Assembly (NCBI GenBank): GCA_030141605.1
Contig: JAQGDQ010000193.1
Span: forward strand, 62,001-126,000
Reading direction: 5' to 3'
DNA length: 64,000 bases
DNA from: Tubiluchus corallicola
Lineage: Eukaryota > Priapulida > Priapulimorpha > Priapulimorphida > Tubiluchidae
Shown here: piece by piece, positions 12,954 through 25,665 of the stretch
How positions within the stretch are numbered: the stretch's first letter is position 1
Layout: each line of letters begins with the position of its first letter
Position numbers and translations under genes: made by a program
The notes under the pieces: model-generated
Database searches by the model: none
Told to the model about the DNA's origin: nothing
The model's input: the letters and a program-made list of their open reading frames with translations, nothing else

Positions 12954-13396
12954 CAGGGTTACCACAGAATTTTAAAATAAATTTCTCTGGCTTTTCCAAA
13001 ACTTTTCTCTGACCAAATATTGATTTTCCATAAGCAAGATCAGTCGAAATTGCATTACCAGTATACATACTTATACATTTTTGTGCATGGGACATTCATA
13101 CATATACTGATATATAATGTATATATATTATCATTATTATCATCATTATTTTTGGAACAGAAATCGAAACTGGGAGCCTGCCAGATTTTATTTGAGGACG
13201 AATCGCTGAAAAACATTTTGGAAATATATCGATTCACTGTGATTATTTTTGCAACCCTTTCCAATTTCCCTGACTTTTCACCCCATTTTCACTGACTTTT
13301 TACCAAATTATCGTTTCCCTGACTTGTCCATGACTTTCCAGGATAGCCTGTATTTTCAAAGATTTTCCAGGGTTTTCTCTGACCGTGGGAACCCTG
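12954..13396. mobile_element. hAT-like MITE, copy 1 of the CAGGGTTCCC family
   Basis: It starts cagggttaccacag and ends gaccgtgggaaccctg. The same sequence occurs at 58008-58411 with the same internal landmarks, for example gaaatcgaaactgggagcct and tgactttccaggatagcctg. Subterminal ccctgac repeats cluster at both ends. This copy carries an extra AT/ATC-rich insertion near 13115-13150 and shows no clear target duplication. Open frames through it are not genes. Confidence 0.7.
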
Positions 13397-13609
13397 AACA
13401 CGTAAAAATTATGACTCTTTGTCAGAAAGACTATTTGAGCAGAAAACAAACTGGCACTGCCGCAGTGAGTCACGCTAAAACTTTCGCATGCTGTACCTAG
13501 TCTATATATTAATTATACTGGTATGGGCTTAATATATATTTAAGATTCGAGGCTATAGCTCCAGCGACGGCACCATTTGCGGCGATCTATGCATCAAACG
13601 AAAGGTCTC

Positions 13610-13712
13610 GATCTAAAGTGCTGATAATTTTAGGTTCGAATCGAATTCGAACTAAAAACAGATTCAAAACAAGTTTTGAACTCGAACGTTCGATGCTCAC
13701 CCTTAATTATCA
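13610..13712. repeat. Fragment of a dispersed repeat with attcgaa motifs
   Basis: The stretch with aatcgaattcgaactaaaa and the end gatgctcaccctt resembles about 29320-29420 (taattttagaatcgaattcg onward). This appears to be one end of the same element family. Confidence 0.4.
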
Positions 13713-14239
13713 GTTCGTCACTCGTCATTGCCATTAATACCGACCGCAATAGCATGAGTCGTAGATATAACACAAGAGTAATTGTGCACCACTTTGCAGT
13801 TTGACTAGAAGTTTCCCGTATTGCAAAAATTTTATCCTAAAAAAGCAAAAAAGTAGTTGAAGGAAAAACTACGGTGAGATCCTGCTTGTAAATGTAATCT
13901 GCTATAATATAGCGTTAGTAAGCATGCTAACTGTACAGCCCTTAGCTTGTATCGAGTAATTTTTTATCACGCATTGTGTTTTGTGGGATAGTGTGCTCAG
14001 CGTCGACACGTTAGTTCGTAGGTTTGTCAAGTTTATTAGTCTGTCTATTAAACTTCGTTTGTTACTTGCGTAACCATAATGAACGAACATAACATCTAAA
14101 GCATAACCAAAGGTAGTATTAGTAATCATTAGTTATTATTGATGAGCTTTGTGAGAAAATTCCTGGTCTAGCTGATAACCCTGTTCTGTGTTTGCACATT
14201 TGTCAAAGTTTGTAATATAATCATCATTTTACATTACAG

Positions 14240-14289
14240 ATATTGAAGATGACATTGCTGCATCTGTAATAGATACCAAACTAGCTTAA
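14240..14289 (+). other. Possible C-terminal tail of an upstream gene, ending 10 bases before SNAPC3
   Basis: A good acceptor (tttacattacag) ends at 14239. The sequence after it can be read in phase 1 as IEDDIAASVIDTKLA-stop, with the TAA at 14287-14289. SNAPC3 starts at 14300. It may be the last few codons of an upstream gene whose final exon is shared with SNAPC3, or only 5' UTR of SNAPC3. Sixteen open codons can arise by chance. Confidence 0.25.
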
Positions 14290-14299
14290 TTTTGTCCAA

Positions 14300-15457
14300 A
14301 TGGAACACCAACAACATATTGACAGCTTATCTTACTTGTCAAGTGTAGTTAACCTAAGAGATTTCTTGAACACATGGAAAACTCACATTTTCAATGACAG
14401 ACACAAGTTATTTCAAACACAAGAACCACTGGCATCTAGTAATCTAACAGATGTTACTGACTTACCTGCTGCGACTGTCAGTGAGTTGAAACGAGTTTGC
14501 GATGAAAGCAATTTGCAGTTGCCGGGATTCAATACGACTTTACAGAACTTGGCAGAAATTCCTAGCAATGTGGAGCATGATCTTCTTACACTCAGATTAC
14601 AAAACAAAGAGCTGGAAAAGAGAAAAGAGGTTCCATCACATAAACACAAAATGTGGACCATCATGCGTAATCACCGTGGTAGTATAAGACATCAGAGGGA
14701 AACAAAGAAGAAGAAAATCTTATCGGTAGAAGACATTGATGTGGTTTTAACCATTCAGCTATTCCGTCCACTTTTGCCCTCCAATACTGCTAGAGTTAAA
14801 GGCCAGAGCACTCTCAGTTTAGACAGGGAAGTTATTTTTCTGGGCAAGCAGAAACTGTCAGAGCTACGAGATATTATTGCATGTCCTGCAGATGTTTCTA
14901 ATCTGACCGAAATTTCGGATAATCCACAGACCATTCCTGATGTAAGAGCTGTTGACCTATATCCTTCATCTTACTTATTCATAAACGACACATTCTACAA
15001 TGACACGCGTAATATAGAAGCCAGAGATCTCAGTTCAGACGTGATCATATGGGCACGTGAGAGAGGAATCCATGTAAACCCCATTCCCCATTCTATGGAA
15101 GAGACAACCTTTCTGGATTTAAGGATTCGCATTGGGTTGCCGTATGTATTTGTCCACCAAGGTGACTGTGAGCACCTAGTAGTATTCAGTGATTTGCGCA
15201 TTCTTCATCCTGATGATATTTTGGAAGCTTCTAGTTACCCTATACTCTCTTCGGTTTGCAATCGCAGACGTGTTATCTGCATTGTGTGCCGCATGTATAC
15301 GGCTAGATGGGTTACATATGAGGATAAGCTGTCTCCGCAGGATCCAGGATTTTTCTGCGATCAGTGCTTTCAAAGCCTCCACTACGATAAGGACATGAAT
15401 AAATTGGCTCCGTTTCGCGCGTACACATTTATCGACAAAAGTGCTGCAATGTTTTAA
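14300..15457 (+). CDS. SNAPC3: SNAPC3, snRNA-activating protein complex subunit 3 (SNAP50), intronless
   Basis: A 385-residue subunit of the SNAPc factor, which binds the proximal sequence element of snRNA gene promoters for RNA polymerases II and III in the nucleus. The C-terminal half carries the family signature. FINDTFYND lies at about residue 225, HQGDCEHLVV at about 284-293, then a Cys-rich zinc-finger-like region with CIVCRMYTARWVT at about 329, FFCDQCF at about 352 and LHYDKD just after. It ends at a TAA after SAAMF. The N-terminal half is variable, as usual in this family. The ATG at 14300 is in a reasonable context (ccaaATGg) and length is close to that of animal homologues (about 400). 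The whole ORF is uninterrupted. A splice acceptor at 14239 suggests a 5' UTR intron. Confidence 0.92.
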   Translation: MEHQQHIDSLSYLSSVVNLRDFLNTWKTHIFNDRHKLFQTQEPLASSNLTDVTDLPAATVSELKRVCDESNLQLPGFNTTLQNLAEIPSNVEHDLLTLRLQNKELEKRKEVPSHKHKMWTIMRNHRGSIRHQRETKKKKILSVEDIDVVLTIQLFRPLLPSNTARVKGQSTLSLDREVIFLGKQKLSELRDIIACPADVSNLTEISDNPQTIPDVRAVDLYPSSYLFINDTFYNDTRNIEARDLSSDVIIWARERGIHVNPIPHSMEETTFLDLRIRIGLPYVFVHQGDCEHLVVFSDLRILHPDDILEASSYPILSSVCNRRRVICIVCRMYTARWVTYEDKLSPQDPGFFCDQCFQSLHYDKDMNKLAPFRAYTFIDKSAAMF

Positions 15458-15727
15458 AAGTACAATAAGCTTGAATAATGCAGTAAGGAACTTGAGATGT
15501 TCAGTATTACGGAGTTCATGCACAAATTTTGGTGCTGTTGGTTACTTTATCTATGTGTATCGTTATTAGACAGTGTTTATTTTGTAAGAATTATTAAAAT
15601 TGTTTATCAATTACAAAATTTGGCTATTTGAGTGCCCATAACTGTGGATATGACTTGCAAAAATTAGTGAAGGCCACAAACGTAGATTTGGCACATGGTG
15701 GTGGTCGACATGCTTACTGCCAACTGC

Positions 15728-16050
15728 GAGTATATGTGCAGTGTTCCACCCACTGGTACTACCAGCATACATGTAATTCAATTAAATGACGCGAGTGTAC
15801 GTGCAGTGTTCCAGCCACTGGTACTGCCAGTATACATGTAATTCAATTAAATGACTGAGTGTATGTGCAGTGTTCCACCCACTGGTACTACCAGCATACA
15901 TGTAATTCAATTAAATGACGCGAGGGTATGTGCAGTGTTCCAGCCACTGGTACTGCCAGTATACATGTAATTCAATTAAATGACTGAGTGTACGTGCAGT
16001 GTTCCACCTACTGGTACTACCAATATGCATGTAATTTGATTAAATGACAC
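15728..16050. repeat. Minisatellite, five ~65-bp copies in alternating A/B forms
   Basis: Each unit contains gtgcagtgttcca, cactggtact, and catgtaattcaattaaatga. Two variants alternate: A has cacccactggtactaccagc and a gacgcgag junction, while B has cagccactggtactgccagt and gactgag. The order is A-B-A-B-A, so the array was duplicated as an A+B dimer of about 130 bp. It begins about 270 bases past the SNAPC3 stop. Confidence 0.9.
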
Positions 16051-16873
16051 TGTAGCATGCGCAGAAAGCTTGGCAGTCCACCAGCGCACCTAAAAGTTTC
16101 TCTGGTAACAAGCCAAGTACTCGCATATGAGTTGGTATGAAGTGACATGGTGTGATACTGTTGGATGTTTAAGTGCAAGCAGGGCATTTCTAACATCATA
16201 CCACAGCTATGTGTTATCTCGTCTCATACTTGGCAATTGGCGAAAAACACTCCTAAAATAATTTTATGGCAGTCAATGGCATCCATTGTGAATAGCATCC
16301 ATTTAACCAGCTATACACTGCCATATGTACAGGATAGGGTGCTTCAGGAAATGTAAAAAACAAAACCTAATATGAAGTGGAAAATTTAGTCACTTTGACC
16401 AATGGCCAAATAAAACCAAAGGAAATTAATTTAATCAAACTTGATAATTCACTTGTCTCGTCTATTGTCTGAGGTTTCTTTCCGTATTAAAAGCTTAGTA
16501 TATCCTGCGCACCCCTAGCAAAAGCCAAAATTCCAAACCCTGTATATGTAACAAATTGTAAGTTCACTTCATTGCAAAAGTAGTCGTACGATTAGACCAC
16601 ACAGTGCAGTGTCCTATGTTGACAGGTCTGGTGTACGTAGTACAATGTACTACAAGTGTGCAGTGTACACTATAGTGCCATGCAAATTGATGTAATAGAT
16701 ACATTTGATATTTTACTTTTTCATGGTGACATACATAGGGTGCTTGGCTTGGGCTCTATCACTTGTGGCATTTTACTATAGACATCTGCCTAGGACTGTA
16801 TATTTATAATATGCATTACTGTAAGGTCAAGTTTTAATTATTCGCTTGAATGATAAACATAATGAAACCTGTG

Positions 16874-16896
16874 TTTATTATCAAGCTAATTTTATT
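16874..16896 (-). terminator. Candidate AFG1L poly(A) signals (two AATAAA)
   Basis: Two AATAAA hexamers on the minus strand (complement of tttatt at 16874-16879 and 16891-16896) lie about 415-440 bases past the AFG1L stop. They are the nearest clear signals in the right orientation. Confidence 0.4.
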
Positions 16897-17311
16897 TTTG
16901 AATCTCATAGTTTATAAATCATATAGCACAAATTAAAACCCGTTCGGCCCAATTATACTGTTACATCTTCTTAAAAAGAGATCAACAGCATTCGATCTAA
17001 GATTAATTACATGTGCATGTTAAGAATTTGTAAATTTATAAAATTAAATAACATCTGAATGTACAAAAACCTACAAAAGTACTCGTATGTTACATATCAC
17101 AAGCTTTTATGAGAAACTGTGAAATAATTAAAAACAACAACTATTAGGTAAACAATTATACATTATAAAAAATAGTCAAATGTAATAATTTAACAACAGT
17201 AGAGCATTTAATCATGGCAAATTTAACAACGACTGATAAAAACAAATACAGTAATGCCAACTTTACACTGTCCCCAAACACAATAAACATTTTACTAGCA
17301 GCAACTAGATT

Positions 17312-20300
17312 TCATAATTTCTTGTCGTCACGAAGAAGCCAATACTCATCCGTCTGCATTTCATGTAGTCGTGATATCACACGTTCAAATGCAAAGATTT
17401 CTTCTGCACCGGTGAATAAACTGAGATTAGCATTCTCCTACAAGAGAAGAATGGTGTAAGGGAGTGTGCATTATTATTTGGAGCTAAATATTAATCCACA
17501 TTGCTTAAGCTAGTTCCTTTTGTTACAATGATTTTGTAACAAAACAAAATCATAGTTAACAGAGTTTTTTGGCTCTCAAAGCCCACTGGATTTCACTAAG
17601 ATAGATTGATACAAACGATTTTCACAAAAGCTTTTTTAACAGTCAGTACATTCTATAATGAATTTACTGTCAGTACAGTGAATTTCTACATTAGAGTGGT
17701 ATGATCACTTAGACATGCCGACGAGTGTTTGTCGATGAAACAGCATGCTAATTCATTGGTTCAATGGAGACTTTTTAAGGCAAGCAGTAGATGCAGCAAA
17801 TAATACAACTTTTTTTAGTAATGTGAACTCAAACAAAGCTTGTTTTGTTCCGCAGTCAAAACACTAATTAATCTCTATACAGTCAAACCTCTTTTACATC
17901 GCCTACTTTGGGGCTGCAAAAAAGTTTGCGTCAAGCACTTTTGGCATTATAACGAGTTTCAATAATACATACGTGTCTATGCTAATATATAGACATTTTG
18001 TTTTGCCAAAGATTTAGTCATTAAACGAAGGTGACTTTATAAAGGGAGCACTATAATAAGGTTTGACTGTAATTTCATCAAAATTAATTAAATGAAATAT
18101 CACCAAAAATTCACAATCTCAGTATAACTCCATTATAAATTTGTAAGGCATGTCAGTAACAGCATTATGGTAGCACTCTGTTGTTTTCACTCATGCAAAT
18201 TTAAAGGAAGAACGACAACTGATGTGGTGTAGATGGCAGCACCTTTTACTGATGTGATGTTACCAGTTACAGACATGATACGTGCAGACTAGAACTAACT
18301 GAAATAGCCACTAATGTTGACTGAGAGAGAGGTTCAAGTTTTTCTAAACAAGATCAAGTAACACAAAAGTCAAAAACGTTGCACTGGCAGCTATATAAGT
18401 AAATATAGTCAAAGTTATTAAAACAAAAGTGATCAGCCGCATCTGATAAACCCCTGTCTTATTAACAATCAAGAAAAGGCTATTTTAAATTTGACAAAGT
18501 GGTAAGATTATTAATTACTGCCCTCACAATCCAGGTTAGTCTCTCTTATATATGCTAGATATCTCAGAAGTGATTTTGAGATTTTTTTGCCTTTTGAAAT
18601 CACTTGTAAGAAACATACACATACTCTAGTAATGCCTAGATCTTCCATAAGTCTTCTGTTCTCGAAATGATCAGTTTCTGTTAATTCCCCTTCTTGAAAC
18701 AGCTCTGTACTTGGAACATCAGCTGAACATACTAATCTCACCTGAAATTATATAAATTAAATTATTAGAAAAGGACGGATTAAGATCAAAGCTACCAAGC
18801 TTTACATATTTTATGAAATTACAGTAAATATGACATACACATTTTAAAGAACCAATAACTTATTGTGTCTTTTCTTGACCATGTATGACATCATGTTTCA
18901 AACAATACATTATATCAGACCGTCTACTGAAATTGTATTGAACAAACAGCAGTCAATGAGCTATTAAGTGTTAAGAAAAATCTTCTTAAACATTAATTTA
19001 TTGCCACAACTTACACAGAAAAAGGCTCAATAAAAATATCGCTATTTAACCTAGATAGGTCTCACTTGAGATTAAAATTATTAATTTACAATGTTCGGAA
19101 ATGAACACCTGGTTTGTGGGTGGAACTTTACTCCAGACTACCTCATAATCTTCAGAAAAATCAATCTACAATCTAAGTGCTCAGACAGCTAAAGTCTCAA
19201 ATTGCAAAGAATTTATTGCAGAGAATATTCGCTTTTTCATAAATAGCATGCAGCATCAAATCTAAATTTAACCATTTGTGTTGTATTAACCAACTTTAAA
19301 CATCATGTTTTCCATAGCAATACAAAAAATTCTCAATCAGGTGTTGTGAAATGAAAAATAAATGCTAAAATAAGATTAACAGCTGAGAAAGAAGAGCTAA
19401 AGCTCTAATCCCAATGACAATTTCATGCATTTAGCTATAGCTAATTTACCTTGTTATCATACAATGTGTCAATAAGAGTAATAAACCGTCTAGCTGCTGT
19501 CTTGATGTTCAAACTCATCTGAGGTACATCTCTCAAAATTATCACATCAAATGTCTGACTCATCTGGAGATAATCTGCGGCACCCAATGGCTATAAAACA
19601 ACAACAAAACTCAAATTAGAAATCAATTTCAACAGTAAATGGTTATATTAATCCTCTTGTGTAATATCATTATAAGACCTCACACGTACAAAAATGATGC
19701 ATCTTGAAAAAACTTAGTATCTAAAGCATTTCCCTAAAAATTACTTTATCATTTTTCAAAATATAAAAAATAGAAAAAAGAACAACTTTTTAAGTTTGGG
19801 TGTTGCATCTAAAAAAGGCGATATTTGCACACATACATTCATGAAATTGGAAAAAGAGCATTCCATACATCTTTAATAATTTTAATTAAGAATGCACAAA
19901 GCTACTGACAACCAAACAAATTCAGTGCGAATAAAGTGCAGTAGTGGTGAAATTACAAACCCTTTTGCAAAGTTCATCAAACGAAGTATCTAGAACACGG
20001 CCACAGGTTTTCTGAAATTCAACATCTCGACCTTTCACCCTTAACTTCCTTTGCCTGGGCGAGTCATTTTGCTGGCTGCATAAACGCTTGAATAAGTTAT
20101 CCAAATGACTGTCGGCATTGCACATGGATTTACTAAAAGAAAAAACCAACCATTATGCAAACTCTAAACAATGAGACAGTACAAAAACTTCAAAAACATA
20201 CAAAATAGTAATAATACTAGAAATCCAACAAAAATCTTTCCTCTTTTATCAATCACTTCATTCTGTTTTTTCATCCTATTATAGCTAATCTATGTAGATT

Positions 20301-23300
20301 TTCTATTTATCACCGTTTTTCTCCTTTTTGAATATGTCACTGGACTATATGTCATAACAGCAGCATGTTATTAAAATCAGTTTCACCTTTTGGCAGTAAA
20401 CACATTCGATTCACTTAATAAGACAGGAATTTACAATGCTTTATTATTTTAAACTTTGCACTACAATTTTAACGTTGCAGAAAGCCAAATCCGATATTCA
20501 CTCTTCGAAGGGACTGGGCATAGCTCAGTGAATTTCTTCATACTAACCTAGTCGGGTATTTAACTGTAAGCGCATTCTGCATTTCTCAGTCCATTTTTCC
20601 TGTTTTTTATCTCACCTCACAAATGTTAAGAAGTTTATCCTTTGTTTGACACTGGTATTGGATTACGCAAAAATACAATAAAGACTAAGGAATGTGTCAT
20701 AAACAGAACTCAAAAGTTTTGCACTAGCTCACTTTCACAAATGTCATGAAATTAATCTTCCGGAATAGACTGGATAAAGGGTAACAACAGCTTATTCTAA
20801 GACAATGCAGACAATGACAATAATAAAAATAAAAACTAACGAACTATTGCCTATTATTATATTATAAATGAACTATTACTATACTCACACAAAGTATGTT
20901 TGTTCTGTGGGTTTATTTTGAAAGCGGTAGTCGACACCAGAGTCTAGAGGTACTGCCTTGCAGTGATCTTTCAGTATACCGATAAATGGTAGAAAATTCA
21001 CCCTCTGCAAACCATTCTTGTACAGCTCTGAAATACAGCAACAAGATTAAAAATAGTTAACCTTGAAAAATGCATTCCAGCCATTCCAATGCTAAGAGAG
21101 AATATGCACTTCACTAGTATCTTGCGGTTAAGCAAATATGTTGACGTAGAATGCTGACTATGCTCTTCAAAGTCCTTTGTGTACATAATATTGATACATT
21201 AATATGTCAATATGTTTACGCAGGCTAGTCAACTACGTCAGCAAGTCAGGAGATATAACGGCGGTATTATTATTTACATTACAATGAACATTAATACAAA
21301 CATATATAAGTACAATGTGACCTGCAAACAAACGTATGTCTGGTAATGTTATGTAGTCATTGCTGAAGTTATGGCAAAGATAAAACAGCTCAAGAAAATG
21401 TCAAAGTTCTGGTACATTAAGTAAATATGTAAGTTTCTTGCAATAGACTGAAATAAATGTTTTGATATTATATCACTACGGACGACGCTTATTTAAATCA
21501 TGCCTATGCCTATGTGTACAGAAGAAATATTAACTTAAAGTCTGTTTGTCCCCAAATTTTCATATAGTGTAGCAATTACTTCAGTTATACAAATCTCACA
21601 GGTAGTTATGAATACAACTATCACAGAAGTAGCATCTGTTGCATGCATAAATTCACACTTACCGTCAGGTGGACGATTAGAGGTAGCTATGACCACAACT
21701 CCCCGATCGAACAATTCTGTAAAGAGTCTTTTTAATATCATGGCATCTGCAATATCTGTAACCTAAAAGCAGAAAATAACTTTAAAAAATCATGACAGGA
21801 TTTGTAAATTTTGATGATTCACTATTTAAAATATCAATTATTCATGGAATTACAGTAAATTACAATAAACTCCTCATTAGGTACTTTGCAAGGCATTAGC
21901 TTTACTGTGTAAAACAAGCTAAAAATACCTGAAATTCATCAAAACAAAGAAGCCATGTCTTTTCACTAATGGCATCAGCAACTGGTGGGATAGGATCATA
22001 TGGTATTGGCTTTTTGGCTCCGTAGATTTTCGGAATGTTTTTCTTGATTTCATGTATTTCTGCATCAGAAGACAGCAGCGATTAATTGCAACGAAGATGT
22101 TTAAGTAACTTTTCAATACTAATATTACACATTTTGCTTACTTGCTGTTCTTAATTCAATTTGGGTTGGGTGGCTAAGAGGTGGTCAACATTTTGAACCG
22201 CAACCGCCTTGAGTTCGAGTCTAGCGCCTACCGATGCCAGTGTATATACCGTACGTGTTATGCATTATTTGCGTGTTGCATGCATACTTGTATTGTCATA
22301 CGTATAAGTAGCTAAATAGCCGTTAATGGTAATGTTGTCTGTTAAACAAGCGATGGTAAATAAATGTTGTCTTTGTCTTTATCATGTTTAAGTTCTGGCA
22401 CTGGATTGCTGATATCACCGCAAGGATGGAAATGAACTGATTATCACAATGTAACTCATTTGAATGATATTTGAATTTTTAGTAGGTCTCAACAAAAGGT
22501 ATAACTTTAGCCATAGGTCTACCTAATCATATGAGAAATGGTTAAAAGGTTACCTAAACAAATGTATGGGAATTTTAACACTTAAATGAAATTAACAGTG
22601 AGCACTGTGATGAAACAATATCATGCAGTATTGCCACTAAACAGTTTGAAGTTCATATCTAAGATAAGTTCAAATCTTGACACCTCCAAGTTTGAAGTAA
22701 AGTACAAGTTTGCCATTCGAAAAATCTGTGTGTGAGCAAAATTTTCTGCAAACAATGCAGTCACTAGCGTGAAAGCTGCCATATATATGGCACTGTGCAA
22801 ACAGCCTTGGCGTAGCTGTCTACAAATTTATCAGATAACAAACTAGCTTAATCAGCAAAACAAACACCATTTAACACGAAAGCACAGCATGATTCAAACT
22901 TAGCCAAGGACAGAGTACCTACACAGACACACCCCCGTTTCAGCCAATCAGATAAGCTGAATCAAACCAGCCCACCATCATTTTCGATAACAGGAAATGA
23001 TAGTAAACTGCTTTCTGTGTATTTGCATTACAACATTCCCAATAAGGTTACGAGTGGCTTTCGAAGTGGGATAGCCTCCACATACTCAAACACCAGTTGA
23101 AAATTCAAAGACAACACATTTCAAGATCACCTTTTTAAGATGCACAGGTGTATTTCACATTTAGATATTTTCTGATAAAGAGATTTAAAGTATTCACACA
23201 TATTTTGTGAAATAACACAAACATTGCACTTAAACTCAGACTATCTAGCAATTACGCTTGTAATCCCTTGATACTGACGTTATCGATGCTTCGACAAAGT

Positions 23301-25665
23301 GACACTTACTAAAATGTTTTGGAGAACAGCAGCTTAGTTGCGCTATGGCTGTTTATTACTAATAATTTTGGATAATTCTGAAGTGTGAATGGCTTAGTAG
23401 TTACGAAGTAGCGCTTGATGACCAAACTTAAAAATAGTGTGAAATAACCAGATATAGCTGACCAGTAACAGAGCAAATGATCCCGCTTTGATGCTGATTC
23501 TGGCTAAATACCTTGTAGGAGCTCACAGAGTATCAACCACGGTTGAAAAACACCTGCTAGTTCATGGCTCATCGTAGAGGCATAGCCTTAATAATGAATT
23601 AGGTCCCAGTTTTGCCACAGGCTTCCAATTTGAGTATGACCTGCCATTGAATGATGAATTTTGGCTTGCAGGATTCCACACTATATAAAAAAGGTATGAA
23701 AATACACTCACTGTTATGAACATCAAGCATGAACTTGTGGAAGTGAATTCGGAGTTTATTCTCAGAAGGTACTTTGGAGAGAATGTAGAACATGTCCATT
23801 AACATTGTCTTGCCTCCACCTGCACAATGTACAAATGAACACAATCATTGAATTATAATTAAGTGATTGTAACTATACAATTGTGATTGTGTTGTGTCAG
23901 GAAATGATTGCCTAGTCATGCAAAAGAAACAAAAAGGACTGACAAAACCGCAAGAAAAAGCATTTAATTTTGAGTAAAGAACACCGATCTTAACATCTAA
24001 TACTACCATTGTTCACAGTTCTAAGGCTATAAATGGACAATGATACGATTGATGGTGGTTTCCCAATGAGAATGTTGTCAAGTTTTCAAATACTCCTTCG
24101 ATTTTTGGCAACAAAAATAAAAATAATTTTGAAAAACAGATTAAATGAAAGATATGTAATGCTGAAAATATAAAAAAAACATGTTTATATATGACTAGTG
24201 AAAAGTTTAAAGTACAGTGGCTAACATTTCCTGACAACCCAATGACACCACATAGGTGTAAATCCAAAAATGTACTTATAAAAGCAAGAGGGTAATTTAA
24301 TAATAGCATTGTAAACTTATGGAAAAATAAAAAAAGTACCTACCTACACTTCCATAAATGTATAAACCCTTTGGTGCCTTTCTCTTGTTGTAGAAATGAA
24401 ATGCCTGCACACGAAAGAAAAACTTTAGTTAAAACAAAATTGGGATCACTGACATTTCAGTGGAACTGTCATGACTTTCCATGTTATTGTTATTTTTATG
24501 TAGAGCAAAAGTAAAAATAAAAAATGTCCCATGAGGTTGTAACTATTAAAACATTAACAATGACTATTTCAAAATCTAACATGAGTTCTCTTATAATACA
24601 TGCCTTCAAGTGGAAAAATACTATGACACACTTATATATCTATGTAATGAAAATCAGTAGAATAAAACACTGTGAATTTATTTATTATATGTATAATATT
24701 TATAATAAAAAGGCAGTAATAGGATGTTTTTAGACTGAAAATGCTGAAGAATACCAGTTAGAAAAATAAAGAGAAAGTTATCATCCACCTAGCTATCTAC
24801 TAACTACGAATGAAGAAGCAGCATTATTACCCTCTACTGGAAATACACAGTGTTAACTAGGTTTGCTTAAAATTAAACTGACAAACAAACGAATTTAAGA
24901 AAACACACACACACACACAAACAAATAAAATTAGAAAAAAATAAATAAAATTTAATAAATCAAGTCGGCTTCATAATGTTACAATTATGTTAACCAAAAA
25001 CTGAAATTTGACAATTAGTCCACAGGATTAGGTACCAAACCTGTGCTTACCCCAGAAACTAAAGAAGTGCCAACAGACCAAGCATGCTGCCCTGCAAGTA
25101 TACCGATATTGGCTACCTTATGAAACAACGAATAACGGTTTCCTGGTGTATATTGCTTTAATTTGGAGCAAACAGTGTCCAATTCCTGAACAACTTTTTC
25201 TTGATAATCGTCTTGCTTCAGTTCTCCCAGCATAACCTTGGCACGGTAAGCCTCCACTGGTGTTCTGCCATGGTGCTTAAAACCATCCTCCACAACATGT
25301 CTGGACAGACCTGAAAACACAAACAAGCACACACTTTACAAAATTCACTGAGTTAATTTGCAAAAAGTTTGCTACAAAATACAATAATTAATACATTAAT
25401 ACAGACTTGCAATACAAACAGTAGTAAAAATAAGATTAGCACTACCTACACTAAATGATTAGTCATGAAATTTTGCACATGCAGTGTGATGTTATTAAAT
25501 AATGGCCACTTACAAACATCTGTAATAAATATGCAACTGTTGCCGGCGCAAAACATCTAGTTTTCACTGTTCGAATGAATACAAACCTTCCGTGTGCAAA
25601 CAACTTGCCAAATACTGACATCGAGCTGATGCAATTGTTCGGGTCAGTGCTCTTATAGATGACAT
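17312..25665 (-). CDS. AFG1L: AFG1L (LACE1), mitochondrial AFG1-like AAA ATPase, 11 exons, complete
   Basis: Inner-membrane-associated mitochondrial ATPase implicated in protein quality control (family knowledge). Exons, 5' to 3': 25587-25665, 25051-25310, 24344-24404, 23712-23819, 21929-22059, 21663-21762, 20889-21027, 19961-20132, 19450-19590, 18625-18741, 17312-17437. All are GT-AG with consistent phases. They total 1434 bases, or 477 residues, close to vertebrate AFG1L (about 480). The start [19 protein letters not shown] is Arg/Ser-rich without acids, as expected of a mitochondrial presequence. Walker A is YIYGSVGGGKT, split by the intron between exons 3 and 4. Walker B is LLCFDEFQ, and a sensor-type ATSNRPP follows in exon 6. 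The C-terminal exon reads [15 protein letters not shown] to [10 protein letters not shown]-stop. The long intron before exon 5 carries a tRNA-type SINE; the last intron carries a Tigger-like MITE. Confidence 0.93.
17880..18069. mobile_element. Tigger/pogo-like MITE with TA duplication
   Basis: It begins TA-cagtcaaacctc and ends aaggtttgactg-TA, 190 bases in all, with no ORF. CAGTCAAACCT ends flanked by TA match the pogo/Tigger group (family knowledge). It lies in the last AFG1L intron. A related, one-ended copy is at 39374-39455. Confidence 0.75.
22158..22385 (+). repeat. tRNA-derived SINE
   Basis: An A-box-like ggtggctaagagg at about 22169-22181 and a B-box-like gagttcgagtctag at 22211-22224 are spaced as in a tRNA gene. 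The sequence cannot fold as an intact tRNA, and a non-tRNA body continues to a taaataaatgttgtctttg tail. It lies in the intron between AFG1L exons 4 and 5, in the orientation opposite to the gene. Confidence 0.65.

Noticed and set aside
13020-13500. Several overlapping ORFs on both strands
   Set aside because: They fall in a MITE that recurs at 58008-58411, where the frames are not conserved.
20500-20580. tRNA-like stretch (gggcatagctcagtg)
   Set aside because: An A-box-like word is present but no B box at the right distance, and no cloverleaf can be drawn.
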